DNA of 64,000 nt from Enorma phocaeensis (lineage in GTDB: Bacteria > Actinomycetota > Coriobacteriia > Coriobacteriales > Coriobacteriaceae). A model generated the notes under the pieces. It saw only the letters and a program-made list of their open reading frames with translations. It had not been told where the DNA came from and did not search any database. Each line of letters starts with the position of its first letter. The stretch's first letter is position 1. The stretch is from contig NZ_LT891969.1 of NCBI RefSeq assembly GCF_900186505.1, forward strand, positions 372,001-436,000, given 5' to 3'. The position numbers and the translations under genes are program-made. Positions 8,867 through 17,734 of the stretch are shown here, one piece after another.

Positions 8867-9036
8867 CGTGGCCAGAAGCCGCGCTCATGCCCGCTCGCAT
8901 GAAGCCCAGCAGGCAAGAAGCTCTGCCTTGATCGGCGGGCCAGAAGCGCTTCGAAAGGGTTTCGAGCTCGCATCGGCTCGGCCGTGAGGCGTTTCATGAA
9001 CTTCGCAAGCTGGGCACCGGCGCCTGAGCGGCGTGC
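8867..9036. other. Intergenic stretch upstream of the ileS leader
   Basis: About 170 bp between the VOC gene and the leader promoter. I see no open frame with a ribosome site, no RNA gene and no clear terminator. Confidence 0.5.
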
Positions 9037-9042
9037 TACAAT
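9037..9042 (+). promoter_or_regulatory. -10 box of the ileS leader promoter
   Basis: TACAAT at 9037-9042 matches the -10 consensus in five of six positions. No good -35 hexamer lies at the usual distance. Transcription would start near 9049, just before the T-box stem I. Confidence 0.5.
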
Positions 9043-9051
9043 ACGGCCCAA

Positions 9052-9403
9052 TGGCTGTGATGGGGACGAGTAGACGTCTACCGCGCTCTTAAGAGAGCGA
9101 ACCGGATGGCGGCTTCGGCTGCCGGCGCTGGGAGGTTCGCGGGCGCGCGCGTTCGAATATCACCCCGGAGCTGCGGCCCGAACGGGTTTTTGAACGAGGA
9201 GCGCTTGCATGCGGTCTGCTCGTCATCAACCCCAGTAGACGTCGCCGGGACGACCGCCGTCATGTGGTCGGCCGAGTACGGGCACGCAGGTGCCTAGGCT
9301 GGGTGGTTGCAAGCGGAGAGCTTTCCGCGCGTTGTGTGGGTGCAGGCCCCGTCGCGCGGTATCACGAGCGCTTCGTCCCAGCTTGAGGGACGGGCGCTTT
9401 TTT
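9052..9403 (+). ncRNA. T-box riboswitch controlling ileS (isoleucine specifier AUC)
   Basis: The leader senses uncharged tRNA-Ile and permits ileS expression. Stem I shows the S-turn pair AGTA (9069-9072) and GAA (9155-9157), followed by the specifier ATC at 9159-9161 and CACCCCGGAG. GCGAACC (about 9098) pairs with GGTTCGC (9134-9140). Near the 3' end, GCTGGG (9298-9303) precedes the tRNA-end-binding TGGT (9304-9307) and can pair with CCCAGC (9377-9382) as the antiterminator. The competing terminator occupies 9366-9403. The conserved box after TGGT is unusual: the expected ACCGCGG is replaced by TGCAAGCGG, and about 70 nt separate the two antiterminator arms. Confidence 0.82.
9366..9403 (+). 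terminator. T-box-controlled intrinsic terminator
   Basis: GCGC-TT-CGTCCC (9368-9379) pairs with GGGACG-G-GCGC (9387-9397), followed by six T (9398-9403). Formation excludes the antiterminator that uses CCCAGC (9377-9382). It lies 65 nt before the ileS start. Confidence 0.85.
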
Positions 9404-9468
9404 CATGCGCCCAAATGACCGCGGGGACGCGCCGAATCCCCGTGCGTGAGGAAAGGGGAGGGCTTCCC

Positions 9469-12294
9469 GTGGCGAAAGAAAAGAGCAAGTACCAAGAGAC
9501 CATGAACCTGCCAAAGACCGGGTTCCCCATGAGAGCCGGGCTTTCCAAATCGGAGCCCAAGCGCCTTGAGATGTGGAACGAGAACCACGTCTATGAGCAG
9601 CTTCAGAAGAAGAACGAGGGGCACGGCAAGTTCGTCCTGCACGACGGCCCTCCGTATGCGAACGGCCCGATCCATATCGGCCACGCCATGAACAAGATCT
9701 CTAAAGACATCATCATGCGCTACCACGCCATGCAAGGCGAGCAGACGCCGTATGTACCCGGTTGGGACTGCCATGGCCAGCCCATCGAGCACAAGGTGGA
9801 GGAGAAGCTCGGTACCGCGAAGTTCAACGCAACCCCCACCGCGAAGATTCGCGAGATGTGCCATGAGTTCGCCGTCGAGAACATCGAGCTTCAGAAGGCC
9901 GGCTTCCGCCGTTTAGGCGTGCTCGGTGATTGGGACCATCCCTACCTCACCCTCTACCACGAGCACGATGCGGCGGACATCGAGGTCTTCAAGGCCATGT
10001 TCGACAAGGGCATGATCTATCGCGGGCGCAAGCCGGTGCATTGGTGCAAGCATTGCCATACCGCCCTCGCTGAGGCGGAGATCGAGTACGCAGACGAGAC
10101 GAGTCCCTCCATCTTCGTGCGCTTCGAACTCATCGATGTCCCCGAGTCCCTTTCTGAGAGCAAGCTCCCCGTCGACGTGGTGATCTGGACCACGACGCCG
10201 TGGACCCTTCCGGCGAACTCGGGCGTTGCGCTCTCGCCTGAGGCCGATTATGTCGCCGTCAAATCGCAGGGACGCCTCGGCATCATGGCGAAGGCGCTCT
10301 GGGAGAAGGTCTTCCACGAGGTCGCCGGCATAGAAGACGCCGAGCTGTACACGCCTGCGGGCGCAGCCGATGTGTGGTGCGCCAAGGGCGAGGAGCTGGT
10401 TGGCATCACCTACAAGCAGCCCATCTTCGAAGGCGTGACCGGCAAGGTGGTCACGGCGGACTATGTCACGCTCGAGGACGGCACCGGATGCGTTCACACT
10501 GCTCCTGGCCACGGTGTCGACGACTACTACACGGGCGTCCGCTGCGGTTTGCCCATCATCATGCCCGTTGACGATGATGGTCGGTTCTATGTTGGCGATG
10601 AGTACGGTACCGGTGGTCCGTTCAGCGGGCTCGATACCGATGAAGCGAATCCCAAGATCATCTCCTTCCTCGAGGAGCGCGGAACACTTCTAGCCGAGGT
10701 CAAGATCAACCATAGCTATCCGCATTGCTGGCGCTGCAAGCAGCCGACGATCTTCCGCGCCACGGATCAGTGGTTCGTCTCCATGGATGAGACGGGCTTG
10801 CGCGAGCAGGCTCTCGATCAGGTGCTCAACCACGTCGCCTGGTATCCCGACCATGCCAAGAACCGCATCGGCGCCATGGTGGAGCAGCGCCCCGACTGGT
10901 GCATCTCGCGTCAGCGCAACTGGGGCGTTCCCATTCCGAGCTATACATGTGCTGACTGCGGCGAGAAGGTCATGAACGACGCGACGCTCGATGCCGTGAT
11001 CGCCCTCTTCAAGGAGAAGGGCTCCGACGCCTGGTTCACCGACGCGCCCGAGAGCTACCTAGGCGATGCGTGCGTGTGCTCCAAGTGCGGCGGGCATCAC
11101 CTCAAGGCTGATCGTGACATCCTTGACGTGTGGTGGGATTCTGGTGTCTCGTGGAAGGCGGTTTGCGAGAACCGGCCCGAGCTCGGCTATCCTGCCGACA
11201 TGTATCTCGAGGGCTCCGACCAGCATCGCGGTTGGTTCCAGAGCTCTCTGTTGACGAGTGTGGGCGCCAATGGCGTAGCGCCCTACAAGGCAGTCGTCAG
11301 CCAGGGATTCACGCTCGACGGCCAGGGCCGCAAGATGTCGAAGTCGCTCGGAAACGTGATCGACCCCAACAAGGTCTGCGACGAGATGGGTGCCGACATC
11401 ATCCGCCTGTGGGTGGCCTCGGTCGATACCTCGACGGACGTTGCGATCGATCATGAGATCCTCGCGCGCACCTCGGATGCGTATCGCCGCTTCCGCAACA
11501 CGTTCCGCTTCCTGCTGGGCGAGCTGGAGGGCCAGTTCGATCCCGAGTGCGAGGAGGTTCCCTTTGCCGACCTGCTGCCTCTCGACAAGCTCATGGTGGC
11601 ACGTCTCACGCAGGTGCAGGCCGAGGTCGATGATGCGTACCGTACCTACGAGTTCAACCGTGCCTACCGCACGCTTTACGACTTCGTGGTCACCGAGCTC
11701 TCCAACGTCTACCTCGACGCGCTGAAGGACCGGCTCTATTGCGAGAAGCCCGGTTCCCTCGCTCGCCGGAGCGCCCAGACCGTGCTCACCGAGCTCCTTT
11801 CGATGCTGCTGCGCGACCTGCAGCCCATCCTCGCGTACACGTGCGACGAGGTCATGGCGTTCGCGCCTGCTGGCGTTCGCGATGGCGAGACGTTCGCGGC
11901 GCTGCTGTCGTGGTACCAGGCGCCCATCGAGCTCGAAGAGGCGAACCGCTACGGCACCGTTCTCGATGCCGCCATGGAGCTTCGCGGCGCGGTGACGAAG
12001 GCCATCGAAGACGCTCGAGCTTCGGGGACGTTTACCAAGAGCCAGGAGGTACGCGTCAAGGCCACCGCTCCTGAGGATGCCTACGCGCTGCTTACCGGCG
12101 ACATGGCTTGCGATCTTGCCGAGTTCTTCATCGTTTCCGAAGTCGAGCTCGAGCAGGGCGATGACTATGCTGCGGTTGTCGAAGCCGCCCGTGGCGAGCG
12201 CTGCGATCGTTGCTGGAACTACCGTGAGAGCACCGGCGCGCATGGCGAGCACGAGCATCTGTGCGACCGCTGCGCCGAGGCGATCGGAGCCTAA
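9469..12294 (+). CDS. ileS: Isoleucyl-tRNA synthetase
   Basis: Class I synthetase of 941 residues that charges tRNA-Ile and edits valine. HIGH is at residue 69 (within PIHIGHAMNK) and KMSKS at about 622 (GRKMSKSLGNV). The CP1 editing insertion includes WTTTPWTLPAN and GTGCVHTAPGHG. A C-terminal zinc knuckle (RCDRCWNYR and LCDRCAEAIGA) completes the bacterial-type enzyme. The start is the GTG at 9469, preceded by AGGGGAGGG; the open frame extends upstream into the T-box terminator but that part is not coding. Expression is governed by the T-box leader. lspA and the pseudouridine synthase follow closely, an arrangement seen in many bacteria. Confidence 0.97.
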   Translation: MAKEKSKYQETMNLPKTGFPMRAGLSKSEPKRLEMWNENHVYEQLQKKNEGHGKFVLHDGPPYANGPIHIGHAMNKISKDIIMRYHAMQGEQTPYVPGWDCHGQPIEHKVEEKLGTAKFNATPTAKIREMCHEFAVENIELQKAGFRRLGVLGDWDHPYLTLYHEHDAADIEVFKAMFDKGMIYRGRKPVHWCKHCHTALAEAEIEYADETSPSIFVRFELIDVPESLSESKLPVDVVIWTTTPWTLPANSGVALSPEADYVAVKSQGRLGIMAKALWEKVFHEVAGIEDAELYTPAGAADVWCAKGEELVGITYKQPIFEGVTGKVVTADYVTLEDGTGCVHTAPGHGVDDYYTGVRCGLPIIMPVDDDGRFYVGDEYGTGGPFSGLDTDEANPKIISFLEERGTLLAEVKINHSYPHCWRCKQPTIFRATDQWFVSMDETGLREQALDQVLNHVAWYPDHAKNRIGAMVEQRPDWCISRQRNWGVPIPSYTCADCGEKVMNDATLDAVIALFKEKGSDAWFTDAPESYLGDACVCSKCGGHHLKADRDILDVWWDSGVSWKAVCENRPELGYPADMYLEGSDQHRGWFQSSLLTSVGANGVAPYKAVVSQGFTLDGQGRKMSKSLGNVIDPNKVCDEMGADIIRLWVASVDTSTDVAIDHEILARTSDAYRRFRNTFRFLLGELEGQFDPECEEVPFADLLPLDKLMVARLTQVQAEVDDAYRTYEFNRAYRTLYDFVVTELSNVYLDALKDRLYCEKPGSLARRSAQTVLTELLSMLLRDLQPILAYTCDEVMAFAPAGVRDGETFAALLSWYQAPIELEEANRYGTVLDAAMELRGAVTKAIEDARASGTFTKSQEVRVKATAPEDAYALLTGDMACDLAEFFIVSEVELEQGDDYAAVVEAARGERCDRCWNYRESTGAHGEHEHLCDRCAEAIGA

Positions 12295-12365
12295 TCGGAC
12301 TGCAGGGTGCGCATCCGGGATCGGGTGCGCACCCGTTGCGCGGGGCTATTAGGAGGGGAGGCGTT

Positions 12366-12911
12366 GTGCCCGAGTCGAACCGAAGCGTGGCGCCGCAGCC
12401 GCGCATCGCTTGGCGCTTCGCGGTGATGGTGCCGCTTGCCGTTGCCTTCGTGGTCATAGACCAGATCTCCAAGATCGAAGTTCGTGCCGCCCAATCTGCG
12501 GGAGCGTTTCCGATAGAGGTCATTCGGGGCGTGATCGGTCTTGAGTACGTGGAGAACCGCGGGGCTGCCTTCGGGCTCGGCGATGGCTTCGGCTGGGTAT
12601 TCGTCCTGCTTGCCTTCGTGATGGTCGTGGCTTCTATGGCGTATCTTTCTCGTGCGACGCTCGTATCGAGATTCGAGGTCGTGGGCCTTGGGATGGTGTG
12701 CGGAGGTGCGGTGGGAAATGCGATTGACCGTGTCACCCAGGGCTTTGTGACGGATTTCCTCACATTCAGGTTCTTCGACTTCCCAAGCTTCAACGTTGCC
12801 GATATCGGGATCACGGTCGGTGTCGTCGTCGCGCTCATCGGATTTGCCGTTCTCTCGCCGGCCAACGCTGCTCCTGGTGAAGAGGGGGGCGGTGGCGCAG
12901 ATGGCCGGTGA
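12366..12911 (+). CDS. lspA: Lipoprotein signal peptidase II
   Basis: Aspartyl membrane protease of 181 residues that cleaves prolipoprotein signal peptides after lipidation. Four hydrophobic segments are visible. The catalytic aspartates lie in GGAVGNAIDRV and FPSFNVADIGI, and the family motif VENRGAAFGL is present. It begins at a GTG at 12366 after a strong AGGAGGGGAGG. The C-terminal end overlaps the next gene by 11 bp, so the two are translationally linked. The gene lies 71 bp after ileS. Confidence 0.95.
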   Translation: MPESNRSVAPQPRIAWRFAVMVPLAVAFVVIDQISKIEVRAAQSAGAFPIEVIRGVIGLEYVENRGAAFGLGDGFGWVFVLLAFVMVVASMAYLSRATLVSRFEVVGLGMVCGGAVGNAIDRVTQGFVTDFLTFRFFDFPSFNVADIGITVGVVVALIGFAVLSPANAAPGEEGGGGADGR

Positions 12912-13911
12912 CATCCATCTGCTGGTAGATGCCTCTGGTGCCGGCGTGCGCCTGGATTCCTATCTTGGCGCCCAGGACTGCTGTCCCTCGCGATCGGCGT
13001 GCGCGCATCTCATCGACGCCGGCGCCGTCGCGGTGAACGGGGAAACCTGTCTTTCGAAGAAGTATGCGGTCGTTGCGGGCGACCGGATTTCCGTCGAATT
13101 GCCCGAGCCGCGCGACCCCGGTGTGGTTGAGCCCGACAACATCCCGCTCGATATCCGCTATGAGGACGATTACCTCATCGTCCTTTCCAAGCAGCGCGGG
13201 CTCGTGTGCCATCCTGCTCAAGGTCACGACCGAGGCACGCTTGCCAATGCCCTTGTATACCATTGCGGCATCGATCATCTGGGGACCCTCCAAGGTGAGG
13301 ATAGGCCAGGGATCGTTCACAGGCTCGACCGGGATACATCCGGCCTCATGCTTGCCGCCAAAGACGATGCGACCCAGCGCGCGCTCCAGGACCTCATCCG
13401 CTTGCGCACGCTCGATAGGCGCTACATAGCGCTTGTGCACGGCTATATCGCGCACGACGAGGGTACCATCGATACGGGTATCGCCCGCTCCACGCGAGAC
13501 CGCGTCAAGATGGCGGTGTCCGATGACCCGTTCGCCCGTCAGGCTATCACGACGTTCCGCGTGCTGGAGCGCTTTGACGCGGGTAGGGCCGACGACGGCT
13601 ACACCCTTGTGGAATGCCATCTCTATACCGGGCGCACGCATCAGATTCGCGTGCATATGCGGCACATCAACCATCCGCTCGTGGGGGATCCCCTCTACGG
13701 CAAGGGCAAAGGTGCCGAGCGCTCCGATCGAGGCCTCACACGGCAGTTCCTGCATTCGTGGCGGGTCAGCTTCGCCCATCCCGTGACGGGGGAGACCATC
13801 GAGTGCCGCGATACCCTTCCATGGGACCTTGCCGCGGTTCTCGAGGATATCGAGCCCCTTTCACTCGGGCGCACGCCGGCTGGAGAAGAAATCGTCCCAC
13901 AGCTCCTCTAG
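12901..13911 (+). CDS. RluA-family 23S rRNA pseudouridine synthase (RluD-like)
   Basis: 336 residues. An S4 RNA-binding domain lies at about 15-75 (RLDSYLGAQ, LIDAGAVAVNGE). The catalytic RluA domain follows with HRLDRDTSGLMLAAK (catalytic aspartate in RLD), the LDRRYIALVHG strand and GRTHQIRVHM. The size and the S4 domain fit RluD, which modifies helix 69 of 23S rRNA, but RluC-type specificity cannot be excluded. The ATG at 12901 lies inside the end of lspA behind a G-rich ribosome site. Last gene of the ileS-lspA operon. Confidence 0.9.
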   Translation: MAGDIHLLVDASGAGVRLDSYLGAQDCCPSRSACAHLIDAGAVAVNGETCLSKKYAVVAGDRISVELPEPRDPGVVEPDNIPLDIRYEDDYLIVLSKQRGLVCHPAQGHDRGTLANALVYHCGIDHLGTLQGEDRPGIVHRLDRDTSGLMLAAKDDATQRALQDLIRLRTLDRRYIALVHGYIAHDEGTIDTGIARSTRDRVKMAVSDDPFARQAITTFRVLERFDAGRADDGYTLVECHLYTGRTHQIRVHMRHINHPLVGDPLYGKGKGAERSDRGLTRQFLHSWRVSFAHPVTGETIECRDTLPWDLAAVLEDIEPLSLGRTPAGEEIVPQLL

Positions 13912-14043
13912 CTTGAAGGAGCGAAAGGCCGCTCCCGTGTGCATTCTTGGGAAACCGCTCGGGTCGCTCGGGTGCTCGGCGCACGGGAGCGTTTGGGTGG
14001 ACTACACTTGGTCGGGTATCAATCCGTTGCTTGGAGTGTGTTC

Positions 14044-15351
14044 GTGCCGGAATTGTTCGCAGCATTTCTAGAAGCCACGCCTATCGTCAAGTTCAACATG
14101 CTTGTGGTGGGCTTTTTCACCGTCTTCTTCGCCTACCAAGCGGTGTTCTTCGTCATCGGTGCGCTTAAGGGCGAGTATCGCTACCCCAAGGCGCGGCAAA
14201 ACCACCGCTATGCGTTTTTCATCGCCGCCCACAATGAGGAACAGGTCATCGCGAACCTCGTTCGCTCCATCAAGGCCCAAGATTACCCTCAGGAGCTTAT
14301 CGACGTCTTCGTAGTCGCCGATTCCTGCACTGATTGCACGGCGGAGGTCGCGCGTTCTGCAGGAGCCATCGTGTACGAGCGCAACGACCTTGCACGTAAA
14401 GGCAAGAGCTGGGTCATGGACTACGGCTTTGCGCGCATCCTGCGCGAGTATCCGGGCGTTTACGAGGGATTTTTCGTCTTCGACGCGGACAACCTCGTGA
14501 GTCCCGACTTCACAACCATCATGAACGATGCGTTCGACCAGGGTTACATGGCTGTGACGGGATACCGCAACTCCAAGAACTTCGGCAGTTCGTGGATCTC
14601 TGCGGCCTATGCAACCGCCTATCTGCGCGAGGCGCGGTTCCTCAACAACGCGCGCATGATATGCGGTACCTCCTGCGCGGTTTCCGGCTCGGGCTACCTG
14701 GTTTCCGCCCGCATCATCGAGGCCATGCATGGGTGGCAGTTCCATACGCTCACCGAGGATATTCAGTTCTCGACCTTCTGCGCGATACACGGAGTCCGCA
14801 TCGCATACGCGCCCGCGCAGTTCTATGATGAGCAACCGGTGACGTTCAAGGCGTCCTGGAAGCAGCGCATGCGCTGGACCAAGGGATTCTACCAGGTGTT
14901 TTTTACGTATGGGGCGCATCTCATCAAATCGATGGTGCGTTTCAGGCGCTTTTCCGCCTACGATATGTTCATGACCGTTGCCCCGGGCAACCTCATCACG
15001 CTCATCTCGATACTCGCGAACGGGACCTTTCTCATCGTTGGCTTGTTGAGCCATGGTTTTCTTGCCACCGATACCGAGATCGCGACATGCTTCGAGTCGA
15101 TCGTCATGACGCTCGTCGCGCTGTACCAGACGTACTTCTGGATGGGCCTTTTCACGACCATCCTGGAGCGCCGCAGCATCCACTGCACCAAGCGCTGGCG
15201 TGTCGTGCTCAATGTCCTCACGTTCCCGCTTTTCATGTTCACCTATATCCCGCTCATCGTTGCCGCCCTCTTCCTCAAGGTAGACTGGGTGCCAACCCCC
15301 CATAGCATCTCGCTTACACTAGACGAGGTGGTGGGCGAGACCGCGTCCTGA
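14044..15351 (+). CDS. Family 2 processive glycosyltransferase, membrane-bound
   Basis: 435 residues. An N-terminal membrane segment (about 18-40) precedes a GT-A domain with FFIAAHNEE, the metal-binding FVFDADN (DxD), the acid motif LTEDIQF and the processive-synthase motif QRMRWTKGF. Three or four further membrane helices follow (about 305-410). This layout belongs to polysaccharide synthases such as hyaluronan, cellulose or poly-N-acetylglucosamine synthases; the sugar cannot be told. The GTG at 14044 has TTGGAGTG upstream. A hairpin ACACCGC / GCGGTGT (15354-15379) lies just after the stop. It has no recognisable capsule genes around it. Confidence 0.88.
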   Translation: MPELFAAFLEATPIVKFNMLVVGFFTVFFAYQAVFFVIGALKGEYRYPKARQNHRYAFFIAAHNEEQVIANLVRSIKAQDYPQELIDVFVVADSCTDCTAEVARSAGAIVYERNDLARKGKSWVMDYGFARILREYPGVYEGFFVFDADNLVSPDFTTIMNDAFDQGYMAVTGYRNSKNFGSSWISAAYATAYLREARFLNNARMICGTSCAVSGSGYLVSARIIEAMHGWQFHTLTEDIQFSTFCAIHGVRIAYAPAQFYDEQPVTFKASWKQRMRWTKGFYQVFFTYGAHLIKSMVRFRRFSAYDMFMTVAPGNLITLISILANGTFLIVGLLSHGFLATDTEIATCFESIVMTLVALYQTYFWMGLFTTILERRSIHCTKRWRVVLNVLTFPLFMFTYIPLIVAALFLKVDWVPTPHSISLTLDEVVGETAS

Positions 15352-15353
15352 GC

Positions 15354-15379
15354 ACACCGCGATGGAAGCGCTGCGGTGT
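15354..15379 (+). other. Hairpin downstream of the glycosyltransferase
   Basis: A 7-bp perfect stem ACACCGC / GCGGTGT with a 12-nt loop. No T run follows, so termination would be weak or factor-dependent. Confidence 0.35.
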
Positions 15380-15440
15380 CAAGCCTGCACGTAGCTGCAC
15401 GATCGCTGGTTCACGGGCGGTAGAACCGTTAGGAGCTCCA

Positions 15441-16835
15441 ATGACTCATTCACATCTGAACTCGGCTCGCGTTTCGCTTCCTATCACGGCCGATCCTGTT
15501 CCAGCGCTTCCGCTCGATTCCGTGGCGCTCGAGGACGAGTACCTTTCCATCGCGCGCGAACTCGGCGGTGACGATGCCTCGCGCGAAGCTGGCGACGCGT
15601 CGCTACTTGCCGACGGAGCTCTCTACCATGGCGGGCCGGTGCAATGGGCGTTCGTTCCCAAGGTCTTCTCCTCCCGCGATATCGAATACCTCGCGTGGAT
15701 TGCCGAGACCATGGGCCGCATCATGGACAAGGTGACCAGCGCCTTCATAGCCGATCCGCGCGTGCGCGCCGCCTTTGCACTCGATCCTGCAATCGAGCGT
15801 CTCGTCTGCATGCCGAACCCCTTCTCTGCTCAGATTCCCATCGCACGCGTCGACATCTTCCTCGACGAGCAGACCGGGTCGTTCAAGTTCTGCGAACTCA
15901 ACACCGACGGCTCCTCGGGCATGCTCGTGACCGAGGGAGTTACCCGCGCGAATCTTGCTACGTTGTCCGGAAGGCGTTTCGCCGAGCGCCACCAGGTCGC
16001 CACGTTCGATATCTTTGATGCATGCGTAGAGGAGATTCTTAGCTGCTATCACGAAGCGGGAGGCACCGCCGCCCACCCGCGTGTCGTCGCTATCGATTTC
16101 GCGGAGAGCATCGTTGCCGAGGAGATCGAGGCGTTCCGTCCGGTATTCGCTGAGCATGGTGCAGACCTCCAGTTCAGCGATATCCGGGATCTCACCTATG
16201 AGCGGGGAGTTCTGCGCGATGCCCACGGCCCCGTAGATTGCGTGTGGCGTCGTGTCGTGATCTCGGAGATGCTCGAAAAGCGTTGCGCGGGCTCCGATGC
16301 CCTCATGGCGTGCGCAGCCGATGGCGTCGTTCCCATCGTGGGCGGTTTTCGTACCTGGCCGTGCGCCACCAAGACCGTGTTCGCCTTTTTGCATAGTCCG
16401 CTTGCGCAGGAAGTTCTCGATGAGGAGGAGCTCTGCTTCGTTCGTGCCCATGTGCCGCGAACCTATCTGCTCGACGAGTCGAGCGATCTCTCCGCATTCT
16501 GCGAGCGCGAGCACTGGATCGTCAAACCGCGGGATGGCTACAACAGCATCGGGGTACGGGCTGGGCGCGATTGCGATGAGGCGACTTGGAAGACGGTTCT
16601 TGCCGAGATGCGATCATCTGGCGGGACGGTGCAGGAATACGTCGTTCCGTACGCTACGGACAATTTCGAGGGCGGTGCGGCTTCGGCCGGTCGTGAGGTA
16701 GCTCCCTATATGAACATGGAGGGTCTTTTCCTTTTCGGCGGTCGGTTTGCCGGTGTGTTCACACGTTGCGGGCAATCAGCGGTTATCGGGGAGTTCGCGG
16801 GACGGCTGAACATGGGCTGCCTCGTTACCGAATAG
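15441..16835 (+). CDS. ATP-grasp protein, glutathionylspermidine-synthase-like
   Basis: 464 residues. The middle holds FKFCELNTDGSSGM (about 148-161), and the C-terminal part holds HWIVKPRDGYNSIGV and GGTVQEYVVPY, a lysine- and glutamate-based nucleotide site of the ATP-grasp type found in glutathionylspermidine synthase and related circularly permuted ligases. Such enzymes join a carboxylate to an amine using ATP. No amidase domain is fused, and the substrates are unknown. The ATG at 15441 has TTAGGAG 5 nt upstream. It lies between a glycosyltransferase and a prepilin-type peptidase, which gives no clear pathway. Confidence 0.65.
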   Translation: MTHSHLNSARVSLPITADPVPALPLDSVALEDEYLSIARELGGDDASREAGDASLLADGALYHGGPVQWAFVPKVFSSRDIEYLAWIAETMGRIMDKVTSAFIADPRVRAAFALDPAIERLVCMPNPFSAQIPIARVDIFLDEQTGSFKFCELNTDGSSGMLVTEGVTRANLATLSGRRFAERHQVATFDIFDACVEEILSCYHEAGGTAAHPRVVAIDFAESIVAEEIEAFRPVFAEHGADLQFSDIRDLTYERGVLRDAHGPVDCVWRRVVISEMLEKRCAGSDALMACAADGVVPIVGGFRTWPCATKTVFAFLHSPLAQEVLDEEELCFVRAHVPRTYLLDESSDLSAFCEREHWIVKPRDGYNSIGVRAGRDCDEATWKTVLAEMRSSGGTVQEYVVPYATDNFEGGAASAGREVAPYMNMEGLFLFGGRFAGVFTRCGQSAVIGEFAGRLNMGCLVTE

Positions 16836-16841
16836 GCTGCT

Positions 16842-17303
16842 ATGGGTGGCTTTGATATCGAAGCGGGGCTGGCGGCGTATGCGTGCCTCGTTGTATACCA
16901 CCTGCTGCTCGTCGGTACCGCGATCATCGATGCGCGGGAGCGAAGAGCGCCGAATCTGCTCGTTCTCATCATGCTCGCCTTCGCGTCGCTATCTCTTCTT
17001 TTGAGACAGCCCGCATCGTGGGCCCCGGTTATTGTCCTGACGCTTGCTGCATGCGGTCTGCTTGTTGCCCTCGAGGTGGCGTGGCGCCGTCTGCGTGGTT
17101 CAGCGGGGCTCGGCATGGGCGACATCAAGGTGCTTGGTACGGCGATGTTGTTGGATCCATGGTCTGCTCTGGGTGGATTCATCGGTTCGCTTGCCCTGCT
17201 CGGTGCGACCGCGCTCGCGCTTCGCAAGCAGAGCCTGCCATTGCTGCCATTCTTCTGCATCTCGTTCATCGCAGCAGAGCTATTGCTGCGCGTCGCAGCC
17301 TAG
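16842..17303 (+). CDS. Small A24-type prepilin peptidase-like membrane protein
   Basis: 153 residues, almost entirely hydrophobic with about five helices. The two aspartates of A24 peptidases are present: IIDARERRAPN after the first helix and GLGMGDIKVLG (GxGD motif) at about 90. The N-terminal methyltransferase domain of full PilD is absent, as in archaeal preflagellin and Tad-type (CpaA) peptidases. It would process type IV or Tad pilin precursors at the membrane, but no pilus genes lie in the window. It starts 6 bp after the ATP-grasp stop, so it is probably co-transcribed. Confidence 0.8.
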   Translation: MGGFDIEAGLAAYACLVVYHLLLVGTAIIDARERRAPNLLVLIMLAFASLSLLLRQPASWAPVIVLTLAACGLLVALEVAWRRLRGSAGLGMGDIKVLGTAMLLDPWSALGGFIGSLALLGATALALRKQSLPLLPFFCISFIAAELLLRVAA

Positions 17304-17734
17304 CAGCCTTCCATTGCGGCTCATCGCTCTTCGGCCTGCGCTCGTTTGCATCGATGCCTTTTCGCATTTATTGCTCAACGTGTTCCTGTGCCTTGTTCGC
17401 AGCGATAAGACTGCGCATAATTTGATTCTATGGGTTTCTGGGACCCATTCGCATGAAATATGCGCACATAAGTGCATGCAAAATATAAACGAATGAGCTT
17501 GACGGAAGCTCTAGAGAACAAAATACCAGGTACAAGTTTCGATAATTGATGGTTGCACCGATCTCTTCTGTTCAAAAATCCAACGAATGGGCTTCATGGG
17601 ACACTCGAGCATCATTTGCTCCTCGAGTGGCATCGTGGGTGCGCTTATGTACCCAAATCATCATCGAGTGGTTCTTCGGGCATCGATGTCGACGCGATAT
17701 GCGATGATGGGATGCAGAAGAAAGGTGGTGCGAC
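17304..17734. other. AT-rich gene-free gap with several hairpins
   Basis: About 430 bp without a credible gene. By my count 17401-17580 is only 40% GC, whereas the surrounding coding DNA is clearly richer. It contains hairpins ATGGGT / ACCCAT (about 17430-17448), GAGCTT / AAGCTC (17495-17511) and CACTCGAG / CTCGAGTG (17602-17629). The last sits among repeated ATCGAGTGG-like words up to 17670. A TTGACG at 17499 could be a -35 box for dgt, but the matching -10 is poor. No tRNA or known RNA motif recognised. Confidence 0.5.

Noticed and set aside
9307..9468. N-terminal extension of ileS
   Set aside because: The extra frame covers the T-box terminator. The GTG at 9469 has the ribosome site and the normal N-terminus.
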